Shown here piece by piece: positions 12,923 through 12,926 of a stretch of 12,926 bases of DNA. The translations under genes and the position numbers were made by a program. Position 1 is the first letter of the stretch. Each line of letters opens with the position of its first letter. The notes beneath the pieces were generated by a model that saw only the letters and a list, made by a program, of their open reading frames with translations, had not been told where the DNA came from and ran no database searches. This stretch comes from CAIPVR01 sp049316905 (GTDB lineage Bacteria > Actinomycetota > Acidimicrobiia > Acidimicrobiales > Microtrichaceae): contig JBMOJH010000098.1 in NCBI GenBank assembly GCA_049316905.1, positions 1-12,926 on the forward strand, in the 5' to 3' direction.

Positions 12923-12926
12923 ACGG

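Overview
This 12.9 kb stretch is very GC-rich, with almost every third codon position G or C, many GTG starts and tightly overlapping genes. Two-component, PaaX-like, AI-2E, DUF3089 and D-aminoacylase-type genes with strong Actinobacterial flavour suggest a high-GC Actinomycetota chromosome, perhaps class Acidimicrobiia. The taxonomic call is inference from gene content and style. I see no rRNA, tRNA, insertion sequence, phage gene or CRISPR array. There is no gene-free stretch longer than 300 bases.

Layout: (1) 2-1692, plus strand: a PaaX-family regulator whose start lies before the window edge, overlapping (GTGA) a zinc metallo-beta-lactamase-fold hydrolase. (2) 1729-2454, minus: a secreted, probably lipid-anchored protein of unknown function, divergent from (3) 2592-4001, plus: an AI-2E-family membrane permease. 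(4) 4024-6272, minus: a compact three-gene operon, in transcription order a zinc-ribbon/DUF3253 protein, a photolyase/cryptochrome-like flavoprotein, and a GAF-like protein. Both junctions are 8-nt overlaps. (5) 6403-9338, plus: an amidohydrolase of the D-aminoacylase group overlapping (GTGA) a DUF3089 alpha/beta-hydrolase-like lipoprotein, followed by (6) 9404-9940, a DoxX-family membrane protein. (7) 9891-12007, minus: an OmpR-type response regulator and its membrane histidine kinase (GTGA overlap); the kinase gene's tail overlaps that of DoxX by 50 bp. (8) 12103-12922, plus: two small overlapping membrane-anchored or secreted Ala/Ser/Thr/Pro-rich proteins, divergent from the regulator.

The most unusual element is the flavoprotein at 4622-5857. 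Its FAD-binding photolyase domain comes first and a segment resembling the normally N-terminal photolyase alpha/beta domain follows it, so the usual order looks reversed. It also has four cysteines spaced like the [4Fe-4S] ligands of bacterial (6-4)/FeS-BCP photolyases. Its operon partners, a DUF2256-like zinc ribbon with DUF3253 and a GAF-like protein, could make a small light- or redox-related system; that role is inference.

A second theme is short in-frame tandem DNA repeats in low-complexity termini: 18-bp units in the regulator N-terminus, 12-bp units in the lipoprotein leader and the permease tail, and 12- and 9-bp units in the last small protein.
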